Source: Fredericiella sp038205395 (GTDB lineage Bacteria > Chloroflexota > Anaerolineae > Caldilineales > Caldilineaceae). From it: 64,000 bases of DNA. Both the position numbers and the translations under genes were made by a program. Where the stretch lies: the NCBI GenBank assembly GCA_038205395.1, contig JBBRBX010000001.1:82557-146556 (forward strand), given 5' to 3'. This document shows, in pieces, positions 40,707-49,728 of the stretch. Under the pieces are notes generated by a model that was given only the letters and a program-made list of their open reading frames with translations, did not search any database and was not told the DNA's origin. Within the stretch, counting starts at the first letter, position 1. Each line of letters starts with the position of its first letter.

Positions 40707-41879
40707 TTACGGATTGGGGGCCGGTTCAACAGGGGCAGCTTCTTCTACAGGTGCAGCTTCTACAGGTGCAGGCGGCGGCGCTTCCACCACAGGCAGATCG
40801 GCAGGAGCATCGCTCACCAACTCAGCAAAAACCCACGAATTGTCGGAAAGCTGGTACCAGGTTCCATCGGCGCTGCGCCCAATGATCGTGATGGGCTGCC
40901 CGGCCTGTAGACCGGCCAGTATTGGATAATCGGTGCCTGGCCCCGTGCGCAGGTTAGCGCCTGTGTTTACCGTTGCCGCGGCAGGAGCGGTGGTAGGGGT
41001 TGGCGTCGGTTCAGCCGGTTGGGGCGTCGGGCTGGGCAGCAGCGCCAACAGAGACACAGCAGCCTCAGGCGTAACGACAGGCTCCGCCTCAATGGTGCTG
41101 TCGGCGACAAGCGGTGGAGCGACAGCATCAACAGCGAGAGCGGGCGCAGATACTGCGGTCGGCTGTGGAGCTTCCGTGGCAGGCGCAGTCAAAGCCGCTG
41201 CCGCCGCCGCACCAGTTTGGCTGTCCGAAGCGGTTAGATTGGGCGGCAGAGTTGCCACTACCGGCGGCGTTGCCGCAGCCGTGGGAGCCTGCCACTCTGC
41301 AATCTGACGCTGGCCCGCCGCAACCCAGCGGCCCACCTGGGGGCCGAGCTGCGTCACACCGAGATAGCCCAACCCAACAAAAGCAGCAATCGCCACGAAG
41401 GCCAGAAAAGGCGCCCAGTTAATCTGGCGCGCCGCATCCAAGTCATCGCCTTCATCTTTCAAGGCGACATCTTTGGGACGATAATCTACTTTGCGTTCAG
41501 GCGGCAAAGCGCTGCCGGCGCTGGTATTAACCAGCACTGCAGCCAACGAATCGTCTGCTACAGCGCGCCGGCGTTCTATCATTTCAGTAGGCTCTAAGCC
41601 TAAATAGGTGGCATAATTGCGCAGGAAACCACGTCCGACAACTTCACCGGGAAGAAGGTCCCACTCATCCGCTTCCAAGGCGGCAAGATACTTCTGCCGG
41701 ATGCGCGTGGCGACTTCAGCCTCGGCCAAAGTGACACCCATGGCCTCGCGCCGCTCACGCAAGAGGGGGCCAGTGCTCTGAACAGGGGCGGGCGCCATAC
41801 TGCGGCTTCCTCTTCCCTGCTTGGCGGGGGCATCACTGCGGACAGACTTCCCGGAATTCAAGGTCAGCATATCAGCCAT
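40707..41879 (-). CDS. RodZ-like protein: cytoplasmic HTH, one membrane helix, external SH3 domain
   Basis: About 390 residues. An Xre/RodZ-type helix-turn-helix lies near residues 38-100 (GPLLRERREAMGVTLAEAEVATRI, RQKYLAALEADEWDLLPGE), then an acidic region, a single membrane helix (about 152-174), a long Ala-Pro-Thr-rich linker and a C-terminal bacterial SH3 domain (VNTGANLRTGPGTDYPIL, TWYQLSDNSWVFAEL). A Pro-Glu-rich tail ends the protein. RodZ links the MreB cytoskeleton to the envelope; here the SH3 domain replaces the usual DUF4115, so a role in wall sensing is only inferred. The start could be either of two ATGs (41879 or 41870). Confidence 0.78.
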   Translation of the reverse strand: MADMLTLNSGKSVRSDAPAKQGRGSRSMAPAPVQSTGPLLRERREAMGVTLAEAEVATRIRQKYLAALEADEWDLLPGEVVGRGFLRNYATYLGLEPTEMIERRRAVADDSLAAVLVNTSAGSALPPERKVDYRPKDVALKDEGDDLDAARQINWAPFLAFVAIAAFVGLGYLGVTQLGPQVGRWVAAGQRQIAEWQAPTAAATPPVVATLPPNLTASDSQTGAAAAAALTAPATEAPQPTAVSAPALAVDAVAPPLVADSTIEAEPVVTPEAAVSLLALLPSPTPQPAEPTPTPTTAPAAATVNTGANLRTGPGTDYPILAGLQAGQPITIIGRSADGTWYQLSDNSWVFAELVSDAPADLPVVEAPPPAPVEAAPVEEAAPVEPAPNP

Positions 41880-42073
41880 TAGAACGATTGCATCTGCCTT
41901 TCTTAAGACTAGCCAAAGCCACCTCAGCGGGTGACCTTCCATACGTAAGCAGGAAAAGCAGGAAAAACTGCCCTTTATGCAGTCTAGCCTGCTGCAATGC
42001 CTTTGTCAATTGTCGATTCCCAACTTCTAGATCCGTTTTTGTCTCTACTCCGAGGCGAACAGACCAAGATTAA

Positions 42074-42089
42074 CCTGGCAGCTGCCAGG
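42074..42089. repeat. perfect 16-bp palindrome
   Basis: CCTGGCAGCTGCCAGG lies in the 330-base gap between the RodZ-like gene and the tRNA. It could be an operator or a hairpin; no T run follows. Confidence 0.4.
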
Positions 42090-42169
42090 CGCTAGACTAA
42101 CGCCTTCTGTTTAACGGCAGTTCCCGCACACAAGTGCCCTTCCGGGGGCCTCGCCGGCTGCCGGCACTC

Positions 42170-42202
42170 ATAAACAAAACGCCCTCCAGACTGGGGAGGG
42201 CG
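42170..42202 (-). terminator. terminator of the tRNA-Thr transcript
   Basis: CGCCCTCC and GGAGGGCG form an eight-base stem with a seven-base loop, followed on the minus strand by GTTTTGTTT, eight bases after the tRNA 3' end. Confidence 0.8.
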
Positions 42203-42209
42203 CTTTGAA

Positions 42210-42282
<73 letters not shown>

Positions 42283-42299
42283 AGTTTACTCGACACGGA

Positions 42300-42328
42300 A
42301 GTATAGCCGGTTTGCTGCCATCAAGCAA
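42300..42328 (-). promoter_or_regulatory. promoter of the tRNA-Thr gene
   Basis: On the minus strand TTGCTT (42328-42323) and TATACT (42305-42300) with a 17-base spacer. Transcription should start near 42293, about ten bases before the tRNA. Confidence 0.55.
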
Positions 42329-42373
42329 ATTTGAGCGCCGCAAGAGGCTATTTTTTTCCGCACACTGACCGCC

Positions 42374-44062
42374 TTATGCCGATATCTGCGGCTGCGAACT
42401 CGCCGCCTGCTCCTGCTGCGCAGCCGGCAGTGCCATCGTTTGCTTATGTTGTGCAATGGCAGCCTTGATAAATCCTAGAAACAACGGATGCGGTTTATTG
42501 GGACGGCTCTTGAATTCCGGATGAAACTGGCTGCCTACCATAAAGGGATGATTAGCCAGTTCGGCGATCTCCACCAGCCGCCCATCGGGCGACAGACCGG
42601 CGAAAATCATTCCGTTGCGCTCCATCTCGCCACGAAAAGCGTTGTTGAACTCAAAACGGTGGCGGTGACGTTCCTGAACCAGTTCACCATAGCCCATACT
42701 GGTATAAGCCTCGCCGGCGTGCGTGCCGGGCACAAGCTGGCAGTCGTATACGCCCAGCCGCATGGTGCCGCCCATGTCTGCAATATCACGCTGGTCAGGC
42801 ATCAAGTCGATAATTGGATACTCCGTGCTGAGGTCAAATTCCGTGCTGTTTGGCTCATCGCTTTGCAAAATATTGCGTGCGAATTCAACACACATAACTT
42901 GCATACCCAAACATAGACCCAGATAGGGAACAGCTTGCTCGCGCGCAAAGCGCGCCGCTCCGATCATCCCTTCCACACCGCGGTAGCCAAAGCCGCCGGG
43001 AACAACAATGCCATCCACCGCCTCCAACCGCTCGTAGTCCCGCCCTTTCTCCAATTCTTCAGAGCTAATCCAGGTAATCTCAATATCCCAGCCTATGGCT
43101 AAACCAGCATGGATCAGGGACTCTTTGACGCTTAAATAGGCATCCTCCAACTCGACATACTTGCCGACAAGACCAATGTGAAGCACCGGTTTTTCTGAGC
43201 GCAGCTTGCTGACAAACTGCCTCCAGTCCGCCAACCCCTCCTGCGCCGAACGCATCTCGGTCAACCCCAACTGCCCCACAATCCAACTGCCAATCCCTGC
43301 GTCTTCCAGGTTCAAAGGCACGGAATAAATTGTATCTGAGGTAACAAGCGACACCACCGCCTCCTTCTCCACGTCACAGAAAAGGGCGGTTTTTGCAATC
43401 ACCTCCTCATCCACCGGCGCATCCGAACGCAGCACAATCACATCCGGGCTGATGCCGATCCCGCGCAGTTCGCGCACACTGTGCTGCGTCGGTTTCGTTT
43501 TGAGTTCCTTCGAGGCGGCCAGATAAGGCAGCCACGTGACGTGCACATAGAGCGTGTTCTTACGCCCGATGTCCTTGCGCATCTGGCGGATAGCCTCCAA
43601 AAAAGGGAGACCTTCAATATCGCCGATCGTGCCGCCCACTTCAACGATCAGGACATCGGCCTGCGCCGTGCGCGCCGCCAGCCCAATCCGGCGCTTGATT
43701 TCGTTGGTTACATGTGGGATCACTTGAATTGTGCCGCCCAGAAAGTCGCCGCGGCGCTCCTGGCTGAGCACAGCGGTATAAATTTGACCGCTGGTAATAT
43801 TGGAAAGCTTGCTCAGGTTTACGTCGACAAAGCGTTCATAGTGGCCCAGGTCAAGGTCAGTCTCGGCCCCATCCTCAGTTACAAAGACTTCGCCATGTTG
43901 ATAAGGAGACATCGTACCCGGATCGACATTGAGATATGGATCCAATTTCATCGTTGCCACGCGCACACCGCGTGCCTTTAGAATTGTACCCAAAGAGGCG
44001 ACTGTCACACCCTTGCCAAGTCCGGATAGCACACCGCCCGTTACAAAGATAAATTTCGTCAT
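42374..44062 (-). CDS. pyrG: CTP synthase
   Basis: 562 residues, slightly longer than usual because of an Ala-Gln-rich tail. The synthetase domain begins KFIFVTGGVLSGLGKGVTVASLG with the ATP P-loop, and contains KLDPYLNVDPGTMSPYQHGEVFV and EVGGTIGDIE. The C-terminal class I glutaminase domain has the nucleophile in YLGLCLGMQV and the oxyanion GGFGYRG; the late HPEFKSRP segment supplies the histidine-glutamate. It aminates UTP to CTP using glutamine. It lies 92 bases upstream of the tRNA in the same direction, but the tRNA has its own promoter. Confidence 0.97.
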   Translation of the reverse strand: MTKFIFVTGGVLSGLGKGVTVASLGTILKARGVRVATMKLDPYLNVDPGTMSPYQHGEVFVTEDGAETDLDLGHYERFVDVNLSKLSNITSGQIYTAVLSQERRGDFLGGTIQVIPHVTNEIKRRIGLAARTAQADVLIVEVGGTIGDIEGLPFLEAIRQMRKDIGRKNTLYVHVTWLPYLAASKELKTKPTQHSVRELRGIGISPDVIVLRSDAPVDEEVIAKTALFCDVEKEAVVSLVTSDTIYSVPLNLEDAGIGSWIVGQLGLTEMRSAQEGLADWRQFVSKLRSEKPVLHIGLVGKYVELEDAYLSVKESLIHAGLAIGWDIEITWISSEELEKGRDYERLEAVDGIVVPGGFGYRGVEGMIGAARFAREQAVPYLGLCLGMQVMCVEFARNILQSDEPNSTEFDLSTEYPIIDLMPDQRDIADMGGTMRLGVYDCQLVPGTHAGEAYTSMGYGELVQERHRHRFEFNNAFRGEMERNGMIFAGLSPDGRLVEIAELANHPFMVGSQFHPEFKSRPNKPHPLFLGFIKAAIAQHKQTMALPAAQQEQAASSQPQISA

Positions 44063-44274
44063 TTCTATTCTCCCACCTTTTTTTTCCCAGCACCCGTGTC
44101 ACCAGCCCAGGCAAAACAAACACGCCGGCTCGCAGCCTGTAAAAGCCTCGCCGGCATGTCCGCTATTCTACAACAATTGTGTGAATTTGAAATCAGGCCA
44201 GGTTTGCCAAAAAACAGTCGCAGGCGTTCCCGTCAGCCACCACAAGGGTTCACCGGCAAGCCACTAAGCGCGGG

Positions 44275-45102
44275 TCAGTCGCCGTCGGATTGCAGCTTGA
44301 GCGTTTGGCCCAACACAGCATCCACTTCCTGACCCGGACCAACCGTCACCACCTGTTCTCCCATCGTCACCTGAACTTGCCCGGCCATCGTCTTGACAAT
44401 GGTTTCTTGTGGGCTGACTGCTTCAACGGTAAAATCGGTGCCGACTGCCGACACGGCTACACCCGGCGTGCGAATTACGTACTCATCATTTGCCTGTAAA
44501 GGTGTATTGATTTGACTATGGACGATACCATCGTGCAGCGTCAGCGCCAGTTGGTGACCGCCACCGGCTTCATCCAGGCGCGTAAGTTCGATATAGGCGC
44601 CTGGTTCAATGATGGCCACCTGATCGGGAAAATGCGTCAGCCGCACAGCACCTTCGGCAGTCAAAACCTGGTCGCCCTGGCGCAATTTGAGCACATCGCC
44701 ATCCTTCTGAACATGAAACTTAGAAGTGTGGTGGCTCAACACAGTAGCGTTGCCGCCGGCCACTTCAGCGATTGCGGTCAATGGGCGCGGGGTGATGCGC
44801 GATACACCGATGATCAACACCATTGCCGCCACCGCGGCGGCGCCGGCAAGCAGCAGCGTCTGATTAGGAGGCAAGCTGCCTAACCAACTGCGAAAGCGCT
44901 CAAGGCGGACAAGCAGAGTAGCGCTGCGGGAAACCGGCGGCAAAGCCGCCGGCACCAGATTTTGCTGCACCTCAGTGAGCACACTATGCGTAACCCGTTC
45001 CAACACGGCAGGCGGCAGCGGCTCATCCGCCAGCCGGTGCGCAAACAGCGTGCGCAGCACCTCATCGTCATTCATCTCCGGCTGTCGTCCCCAATCAATC
45101 AT
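44275..45102 (-). CDS. FecR-domain anti-sigma-like membrane protein
   Basis: 275 residues. A short cytoplasmic N-terminal part (about 1-75) could bind a sigma factor, followed by one membrane helix (about 78-100), then a FecR-type external domain (GDVLKLRQGDQVLTAEGAVRLTHF, IRTPGVAVSAVGTDFTVE, ...KTMAGQVQVTMGEQVVTVGPG). FecR proteins control ECF sigma factors; here the sigma gene is immediately upstream and overlaps by eight bases. The FecR/TonB signalling known from Gram-negative bacteria needs an outer-membrane receptor, which is not seen here. Confidence 0.85.
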   Translation of the reverse strand: MIDWGRQPEMNDDEVLRTLFAHRLADEPLPPAVLERVTHSVLTEVQQNLVPAALPPVSRSATLLVRLERFRSWLGSLPPNQTLLLAGAAAVAAMVLIIGVSRITPRPLTAIAEVAGGNATVLSHHTSKFHVQKDGDVLKLRQGDQVLTAEGAVRLTHFPDQVAIIEPGAYIELTRLDEAGGGHQLALTLHDGIVHSQINTPLQANDEYVIRTPGVAVSAVGTDFTVEAVSPQETIVKTMAGQVQVTMGEQVVTVGPGQEVDAVLGQTLKLQSDGD

Positions 45103-45652
45103 GTTCTTGGTCCGCACGATCCAGCGCTGCACGCAATTGGCTGCGTGCCCGACTCAGCAATGACTCTGTTCCCTTGTAGGAGCGCTCGATGACTTCAGCG
45201 GTCTCACTCACACTCAGGCCAACCTGGTAGCGCAGCAGCAGCACCTGCCGGGAAATTTCGGGCAGGCTGTCGAACAATTCTTCAAACGCAAGCCGTTCTG
45301 CGCTGCCGCCACCCAAATGGCCGGCAGCAATTGCTTCGTTAAGCGGCGCAGTAGCATGCTGCCGCCGCCAATAGTCAGCCATCTTGCGGTAAGCCAGCGA
45401 ATATAGAAATGCCGCCAAAGAGACGCGCCCGTCAAAGCTCGGAATTGCGCGCACAGCCGCCAACATTGTCTCGCTCAAGGCGTCCTCGGCGTCATTGGCG
45501 GCAGGCAAGTTACGGCGAAGGTAAGCATACAGACGTGGGCTATATACCTGGGTCAACTGCGTCCAGGCGCTGTTGTCACCCTCCCGCAGCCGGCGCAGCA
45601 ACGTCGCTTCGACTTCTGCGGCATCTTCTTCCTCACGGGCTGGCGTCGACAA
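45095..45652 (-). CDS. ECF-type RNA polymerase sigma factor
   Basis: About 185 residues. Region 2 (AWTQLTQVYSPRLYAYLRRN, DAEDALSETMLAAVRAIPSFDG, AAFLYSLAYRKMADYWRRQ) and region 4 (LDSLPEISRQVLLLRYQVGL-like, SVSETAEVIERSYKGTESLLSRARSQLR) are clear. The TTG at 45652 follows AGGAGGC and is the favoured start; the frame also allows TTG at 45709. Its partner is the FecR-domain protein encoded by the overlapping next gene. Target promoters are unknown, and autoregulation is likely for such pairs. Confidence 0.88.
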   Translation of the reverse strand: MSTPAREEEDAAEVEATLLRRLREGDNSAWTQLTQVYSPRLYAYLRRNLPAANDAEDALSETMLAAVRAIPSFDGRVSLAAFLYSLAYRKMADYWRRQHATAPLNEAIAAGHLGGGSAERLAFEELFDSLPEISRQVLLLRYQVGLSVSETAEVIERSYKGTESLLSRARSQLRAALDRADQEHD

Positions 45653-46037
45653 TCCGCCTCCTACATAATGAATCGCATGCAGCGGATTGATCCTTCGCAC
45701 CGGATACAAGGGGCCGCTGTGTGCGTACAGCCTGAGGCAGTGAATGCAACAGTGAATGTGGCGGTAAGTGAGGTTTCGGTGTCATCATTGATTGGGCTAC
45801 GAATTTGTTTTGTGGCATGCACAATGGTAACAGGCGGAGGGTAAACACGCCAAGTTTGCTTTTGCCGGTACGTACACAGGGGGATGCCTAAGACAATTTG
45901 TCGTTCTTTGCCCTCCCCTCTACAATCAATTCGATTTAAGTTACCGGCAACACCTTCTAAACCTGCGGCAAACTTTTACATAAATTAACTGATACAGTGA
46001 CTGACACAGTGCTCACAAAGGAGTGGGGGTTCTCTAT
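45653..46037. promoter_or_regulatory. intergenic region with arcC promoter
   Basis: No gene is seen between the divergent sigma-factor and carbamate kinase genes. On the plus strand TTGTCG (45898-45903) and TACAAT (45921-45926) are 17 bases apart, giving a leader of about 105 bases for arcC. No clear promoter for the sigma gene was found. Confidence 0.45.
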
Positions 46038-47021
46038 ATGACGTTCCTGAAGCGTACAGCCCTTTTGAATCCTCCATTGGTGGCGGTCGTGGCGATCGGC
46101 GGCAATTCGCTGATAATGGACAACAAAGATCCCAGCGTGCCAAAACAGTGGGACGCGGTGCGCCAGACAATGCGCAATGTAGCCGACATGGTGGAAGCCG
46201 GCTGGACCGTCATCGTCACACACGGCAATGGGCCGCAAGTAGGATTTATTCTGCGACGCAACGAATTGGCCGCCGGCGAGGTGCACCCGACGCCGCTCGA
46301 CCTCATCGTCGCCGATACGCAGGGCAGTATCGGATTTATGCTGCAGCAAACGCTCAACAATGAGTTCTTCCAGCGCAAGATTGCCCGCCAGTGCATTACG
46401 ATGATTACCCAAGTACGCGTGGTGGCCGACGATCCGGCTTTTGCGAACCCCAGTAAGCCTATCGGCAGCTTTATGGATGAAAACCGCGCGCGCGAGTTTG
46501 AACAGGAAGGGTGGCAAGTAGTCGAGGATGCCGGGCGCGGCTGGCGCCGCGTCGTCGCTTCCCCAGAGCCGGTGGAAATTATCGAGGAGAAAGCTATCGG
46601 TGATGCAGTACGCATGGGATGGATTGTCGTAGCCGTAGGCGGAGGCGGCATTCCAGTCATTCGCAATGCCAAAGGGGAGCTGCGGTCGGTCTACGCCGTC
46701 ATCGATAAGGATCGGGCCAGCAGCCTATTGGCAGCCAGCATCGATGTGGATTTGTTTTTGATCAGCACCGGCGTGGAGAAGGTTGCCATCAACTATGGCA
46801 AACCGGACCAGCGGGAAATCTACCAGATGACCATCAGCGAGGCGCGGCAGTATATGCAAGAAGGGCATTTTGCGCCAGGCAGCATGCTGCCCAAGATTCA
46901 ATCTTGTCTGCGTTTCTTGGAAAACAGCGCAAAGGCCGAAGCCTATGCGCTGATCACCAATCCGCAAAATTTGGGGCGAGCGCTGCACGGCGAGACGGGC
47001 ACCCGTATTGTGCGCGGCTAG
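46038..47021 (+). CDS. arcC: carbamate kinase
   Basis: 327 residues of the amino-acid kinase fold. Family motifs: VVAIGGNSL at the start, THGNGPQVGFILRRNELA, and VGGGGIPVIRN, plus a late DKDRASSLLA segment and the end region NLGRALHGETGTRI. Carbamate kinase makes ATP from carbamoyl phosphate in the arginine deiminase or allantoin/purine pathways. arcA and arcB are not adjacent, so which pathway it serves is open. The ATG at 46038 is used, with GGGGG about eight bases upstream. The end overlaps the convergent PIG-L gene by four bases. Confidence 0.93.
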   Translation: MTFLKRTALLNPPLVAVVAIGGNSLIMDNKDPSVPKQWDAVRQTMRNVADMVEAGWTVIVTHGNGPQVGFILRRNELAAGEVHPTPLDLIVADTQGSIGFMLQQTLNNEFFQRKIARQCITMITQVRVVADDPAFANPSKPIGSFMDENRAREFEQEGWQVVEDAGRGWRRVVASPEPVEIIEEKAIGDAVRMGWIVVAVGGGGIPVIRNAKGELRSVYAVIDKDRASSLLAASIDVDLFLISTGVEKVAINYGKPDQREIYQMTISEARQYMQEGHFAPGSMLPKIQSCLRFLENSAKAEAYALITNPQNLGRALHGETGTRIVRG

Positions 47022-47749
47022 CCGAACTTCATGATCTTAAACGATTCAAAGTAGCGCAGGCTGCCGTCTTCCTGGGTCTCACCCCAGCTTTCCAGCCAGC
47101 GCTTTTGCGCACCGGCCGGATCACTGAACTGGGAAGTATGGCAGAGGATGGCTTCGATTTTGGCCGGCAACTCAGCCGTAATATCCACGCGCAGGTCAGG
47201 TTGGTCGTGCCCATGGACATAGAGAAACTTGATCTTGTGGGGATGATATCCTTCGTCCGCCAGGTCGGGATAAAACATCAGGTTATCGGTGGCGGGGAAA
47301 ATGGCTTCAACCGCCACCAACCCGGCGTTGCGGTGATCAGGATGGTTGATATAGCCGTCGCCGACAAAGTAGCGGTCCGGATTGGTGCAGATCACCAGTT
47401 CGGGCCGGATGCGGCGAAGCTCGCGTGTCACGCGCTTGCGGATAGCTTTATGGGGGCGCAGAAAGCCATCCTCTTCGCCCATAAACAGCACTTCATGAAT
47501 GCCACAGCGTTCAGCAGCCTGACGCTGCTCGATCTTACGCATGGCAATCAATTGGTTACGCGTGATTTCGGGGTTATGGTTGCCCTTGTCACCATTGGTC
47601 AACACCATATAGGTGACCTCGATGCCCTGTCGAGCCATCTGAATACAGGTTCCAGCACAAATAAAATCGGCATCGTCAGGGTGCGCCACAATCACCAGCG
47701 CGCGTTTTACGCTGGACCAATCCGGAGACAGCATTTCTTTTCCAGTCAT
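47018..47749 (-). CDS. PIG-L/LmbE-family deacetylase
   Basis: 243 residues. The zinc-binding signature AHPDDADF near residues 22-29 and the later HPDHRNAG are the two motifs of this family; the catalytic aspartate is in the first. Members deacetylate N-acetylglucosamine-containing compounds, including the MshB/BshB steps of mycothiol and bacillithiol synthesis. No thiol synthesis genes adjoin, so the substrate is unknown; the DinB protein at 8451 is a possible thiol-transferase link but far away. The ATG at 47749 is used, and a second at 47734 is possible. Confidence 0.88.
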   Translation of the reverse strand: MTGKEMLSPDWSSVKRALVIVAHPDDADFICAGTCIQMARQGIEVTYMVLTNGDKGNHNPEITRNQLIAMRKIEQRQAAERCGIHEVLFMGEEDGFLRPHKAIRKRVTRELRRIRPELVICTNPDRYFVGDGYINHPDHRNAGLVAVEAIFPATDNLMFYPDLADEGYHPHKIKFLYVHGHDQPDLRVDITAELPAKIEAILCHTSQFSDPAGAQKRWLESWGETQEDGSLRYFESFKIMKFG

Positions 47750-47826
47750 AAGAAGTCGCCAATTTGCATCTAAAGCTTGTCGGAAAAATGCAGTGAGCAC
47801 CTATTGTCGCGCCGCTGCGGCCACAT

Positions 47827-47856
47827 AAAAAACCTCCGCTTGCGCAGAGGTTTTTT
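47827..47856 (-). terminator. terminator after the 4Fe-4S ferredoxin gene
   Basis: AAAAAACCTC and GAGGTTTTTT flank a ten-base loop holding a short GC/GC pairing. On the minus strand the stem is followed by TTTTTT, 31 bases after the ferredoxin stop. Confidence 0.8.
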
Positions 47857-47887
47857 GGTTTGACCCAAACGGCGAACCGCAACTGCT

Positions 47888-48160
47888 TTACTTGCCGACA
47901 GCAGAGTAACCAGGGCCTTCGGTAAAGTACAAAGCATTCAGTTCTGTCGTGTACTGATATTCTTCGGGCAGATCTTCTTCGGGAAGAATGGCGTCAACTG
48001 GGCATTCCGGCACACAGGCGCCGCAGTCGATACAGGTGTCGGGGTCAATATAATACCAGGGCCATTCATCTTCGGGGATGCCCGGAATGATACATTCGAC
48101 CGGACAAACCTCTGTGCAGGCTCCATCGCGAATACACAGATCAAAAATCACATGCGTCAT
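47888..48160 (-). CDS. ferredoxin with two iron-sulfur cluster motifs
   Basis: 90 residues. The first cysteine set is C9, C15, C19, C23 (CIRDGACTEVCPVEC) and the second is C43, C46, C49, C53 (CIDCGACVPEC). An EWPWYYIDPDTC segment links them, a form I associate with Chloroflexota and cyanobacterial ferredoxins. The spacing of the first set (C-x5-C-x3-C-x3-C) is unusual for a standard 4Fe-4S site and may hold a variant cluster. A C-terminal acidic tail extends past the core. AGGAGG precedes the ATG. It is monocistronic with its own terminator. Confidence 0.92.
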   Translation of the reverse strand: MTHVIFDLCIRDGACTEVCPVECIIPGIPEDEWPWYYIDPDTCIDCGACVPECPVDAILPEEDLPEEYQYTTELNALYFTEGPGYSAVGK

Positions 48161-48448
48161 GGGAACAACCTCCTGAGTCCGTTACTTGTTTTTATGGGCG
48201 ATTCATTCAATTAACAATTTCCAAATTGCACATTTTGGGGGCAGCGACACCCGCTGGAGTTGTCGCAACTTACCTATTGTATCCGTCTAGGGGTTGATTG
48301 TTCTGCAACGCACAAACCCGAAGTTATCGCGATTGTACTGAGCTTTGCCGCGCTTGTCAACTGGGACCGCCATTTTTGGAAATCGCAGCCAGCGCTGTCA
48401 GGCTGTCGCCCCAGCCAGCGTAACCGGCGGCTTCACCAGTCGTCACCA

Positions 48449-49456
48449 TCACCAATCTGCCTGGATGTAGCGGATAAGATCATCTGGTGTCGTAGTGTTG
48501 CGCACGCGTACGCGCTCCAATTCAAAAGGAGACTCTGTAGATTGCTGCGTACCCTGGCTGGTTGTGACGCCCGCCCAATAGTTGGCGCTATGAAAAATGT
48601 CGATTGTACGCTGGTCATAATCGCCTGCTGGGTAGGAGATAAAGCGCGGGCGCCGGCCCAGTTCATACTGCAATGTTTCTGCGCTGCCCAACGCCTGCCA
48701 CACCAGATAGTCGTCATCCTGCCCGACCAGGCTGGCGTGATTGCGGCTGTGCGACTCAATCGACATCCCGGCGGCCAACATCTCGCGCGCCATATCCCAA
48801 GACAAGTAAAGCGGCCGCTGTTCATCCAAAAAATCGGTGACGACAAAAAAGGTTGCCGTCATACCATGTTCTTGCAGGCGCGGAAATGCGTTTTCATAGG
48901 TGTCGCGATACCCATCGTCAAACGTGATCACGACCGGCTTTTCCGGCAGCGCTGCCCCCTGCGTAAGATAAGCCAACAACTGGTAAAGCGAAATCGTTGT
49001 GTATCCTTCAGCCGTCAATCGATCCAGGTGCGCCGCAAACAGATCAGGCGGCGTGGACAAGTCAACACGGTATATGTCAGCATCTGCGGGTGGCGTACTG
49101 ATGTAATGGTACATCAGAATCGGCACCTTGACCGTGCGCGCCACACCGTCCGGCGTCAATTCCAGTTGTGGCGCCTGCGTGGCGGGAGGCTCCGGAGTTG
49201 GCGTCACTGTCGGCAGTTGCACCGAGGCCGCTGCCGATGTAGGCGAGGCTGTGGGAAGACGCAAAGGCGTAGAGAGAGCTGCTGCATGAATCATTGCAGC
49301 AGCGGTCGCCGGCGGTGCCTGTGGCGTCAACTGCACCACCACGCCCGGAGCCGCGGGCGGCAGATTAGTAGTGCAGGCGACCGCTCCCACCGCAGAAGTA
49401 ATGATGGCGGCGGCTAGCAGCAGCCTGTTTCCTAGCCAAGAAGGTACCCAATTCAT
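48449..49456 (-). CDS. polysaccharide deacetylase lipoprotein (NodB domain)
   Basis: 335 residues. A signal peptide ends in VGAVACTT with C28 as a likely lipidated cysteine, though the lipobox is not ideal. A Pro-Thr-rich linker precedes a NodB domain: VVITFDDGYRDTYENAF with the catalytic/metal Asp pair, MTATFFVVTDFL, ESHSRNHASL supplying two histidines, FISYPAGDYD, and a C-terminal WAGVTTSQGTQ strand. It should deacetylate a cell-surface amino sugar polymer such as peptidoglycan or poly-GlcNAc. Unlike the NodB-like lipoprotein at 17105, the catalytic residues are intact. Confidence 0.9.
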   Translation of the reverse strand: MNWVPSWLGNRLLLAAAIITSAVGAVACTTNLPPAAPGVVVQLTPQAPPATAAAMIHAAALSTPLRLPTASPTSAAASVQLPTVTPTPEPPATQAPQLELTPDGVARTVKVPILMYHYISTPPADADIYRVDLSTPPDLFAAHLDRLTAEGYTTISLYQLLAYLTQGAALPEKPVVITFDDGYRDTYENAFPRLQEHGMTATFFVVTDFLDEQRPLYLSWDMAREMLAAGMSIESHSRNHASLVGQDDDYLVWQALGSAETLQYELGRRPRFISYPAGDYDQRTIDIFHSANYWAGVTTSQGTQQSTESPFELERVRVRNTTTPDDLIRYIQADW

Positions 49457-49573
49457 CCCTCTATCCTATCATGTCGTCACTGGCTGAGTCCAGCAGGGAT
49501 GTCTTCCAACCAAATGGCTGCAATGTTTGTCGGCAAACTATTTTTCATTTACGCCCAGATTTTCACTAAGTGA

Positions 49574-49602
49574 TTGACAAATCGCGTTGTCCATCCTATA
49601 CT
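49574..49602 (+). promoter_or_regulatory. near-consensus promoter of the rpiR-family gene
   Basis: TTGACA at 49574-49579 and TATACT at 49597-49602 are exactly 17 bases apart. Transcription should start near 49609, giving a leader of about 120 bases. Confidence 0.8.
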
Positions 49603-49728
49603 GTACATCTGAAGCATTGAACAATTTCGTTGGCATTCTCGACCGATTCTTCAAGGAAGCTGCCGATGGTCACATAAGTAAGATGTGCGACCTATAACTT
49701 ATACATTCCATACATTTAGGGGGGCCAG

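Noticed and set aside
48260..49417. 385-codon plus-strand frame opposite the NodB lipoprotein gene
   Set aside because: It is the antisense shadow of a gene with a signal peptide and intact NodB motifs; its Arg/Cys-rich product has no recognisable domain.
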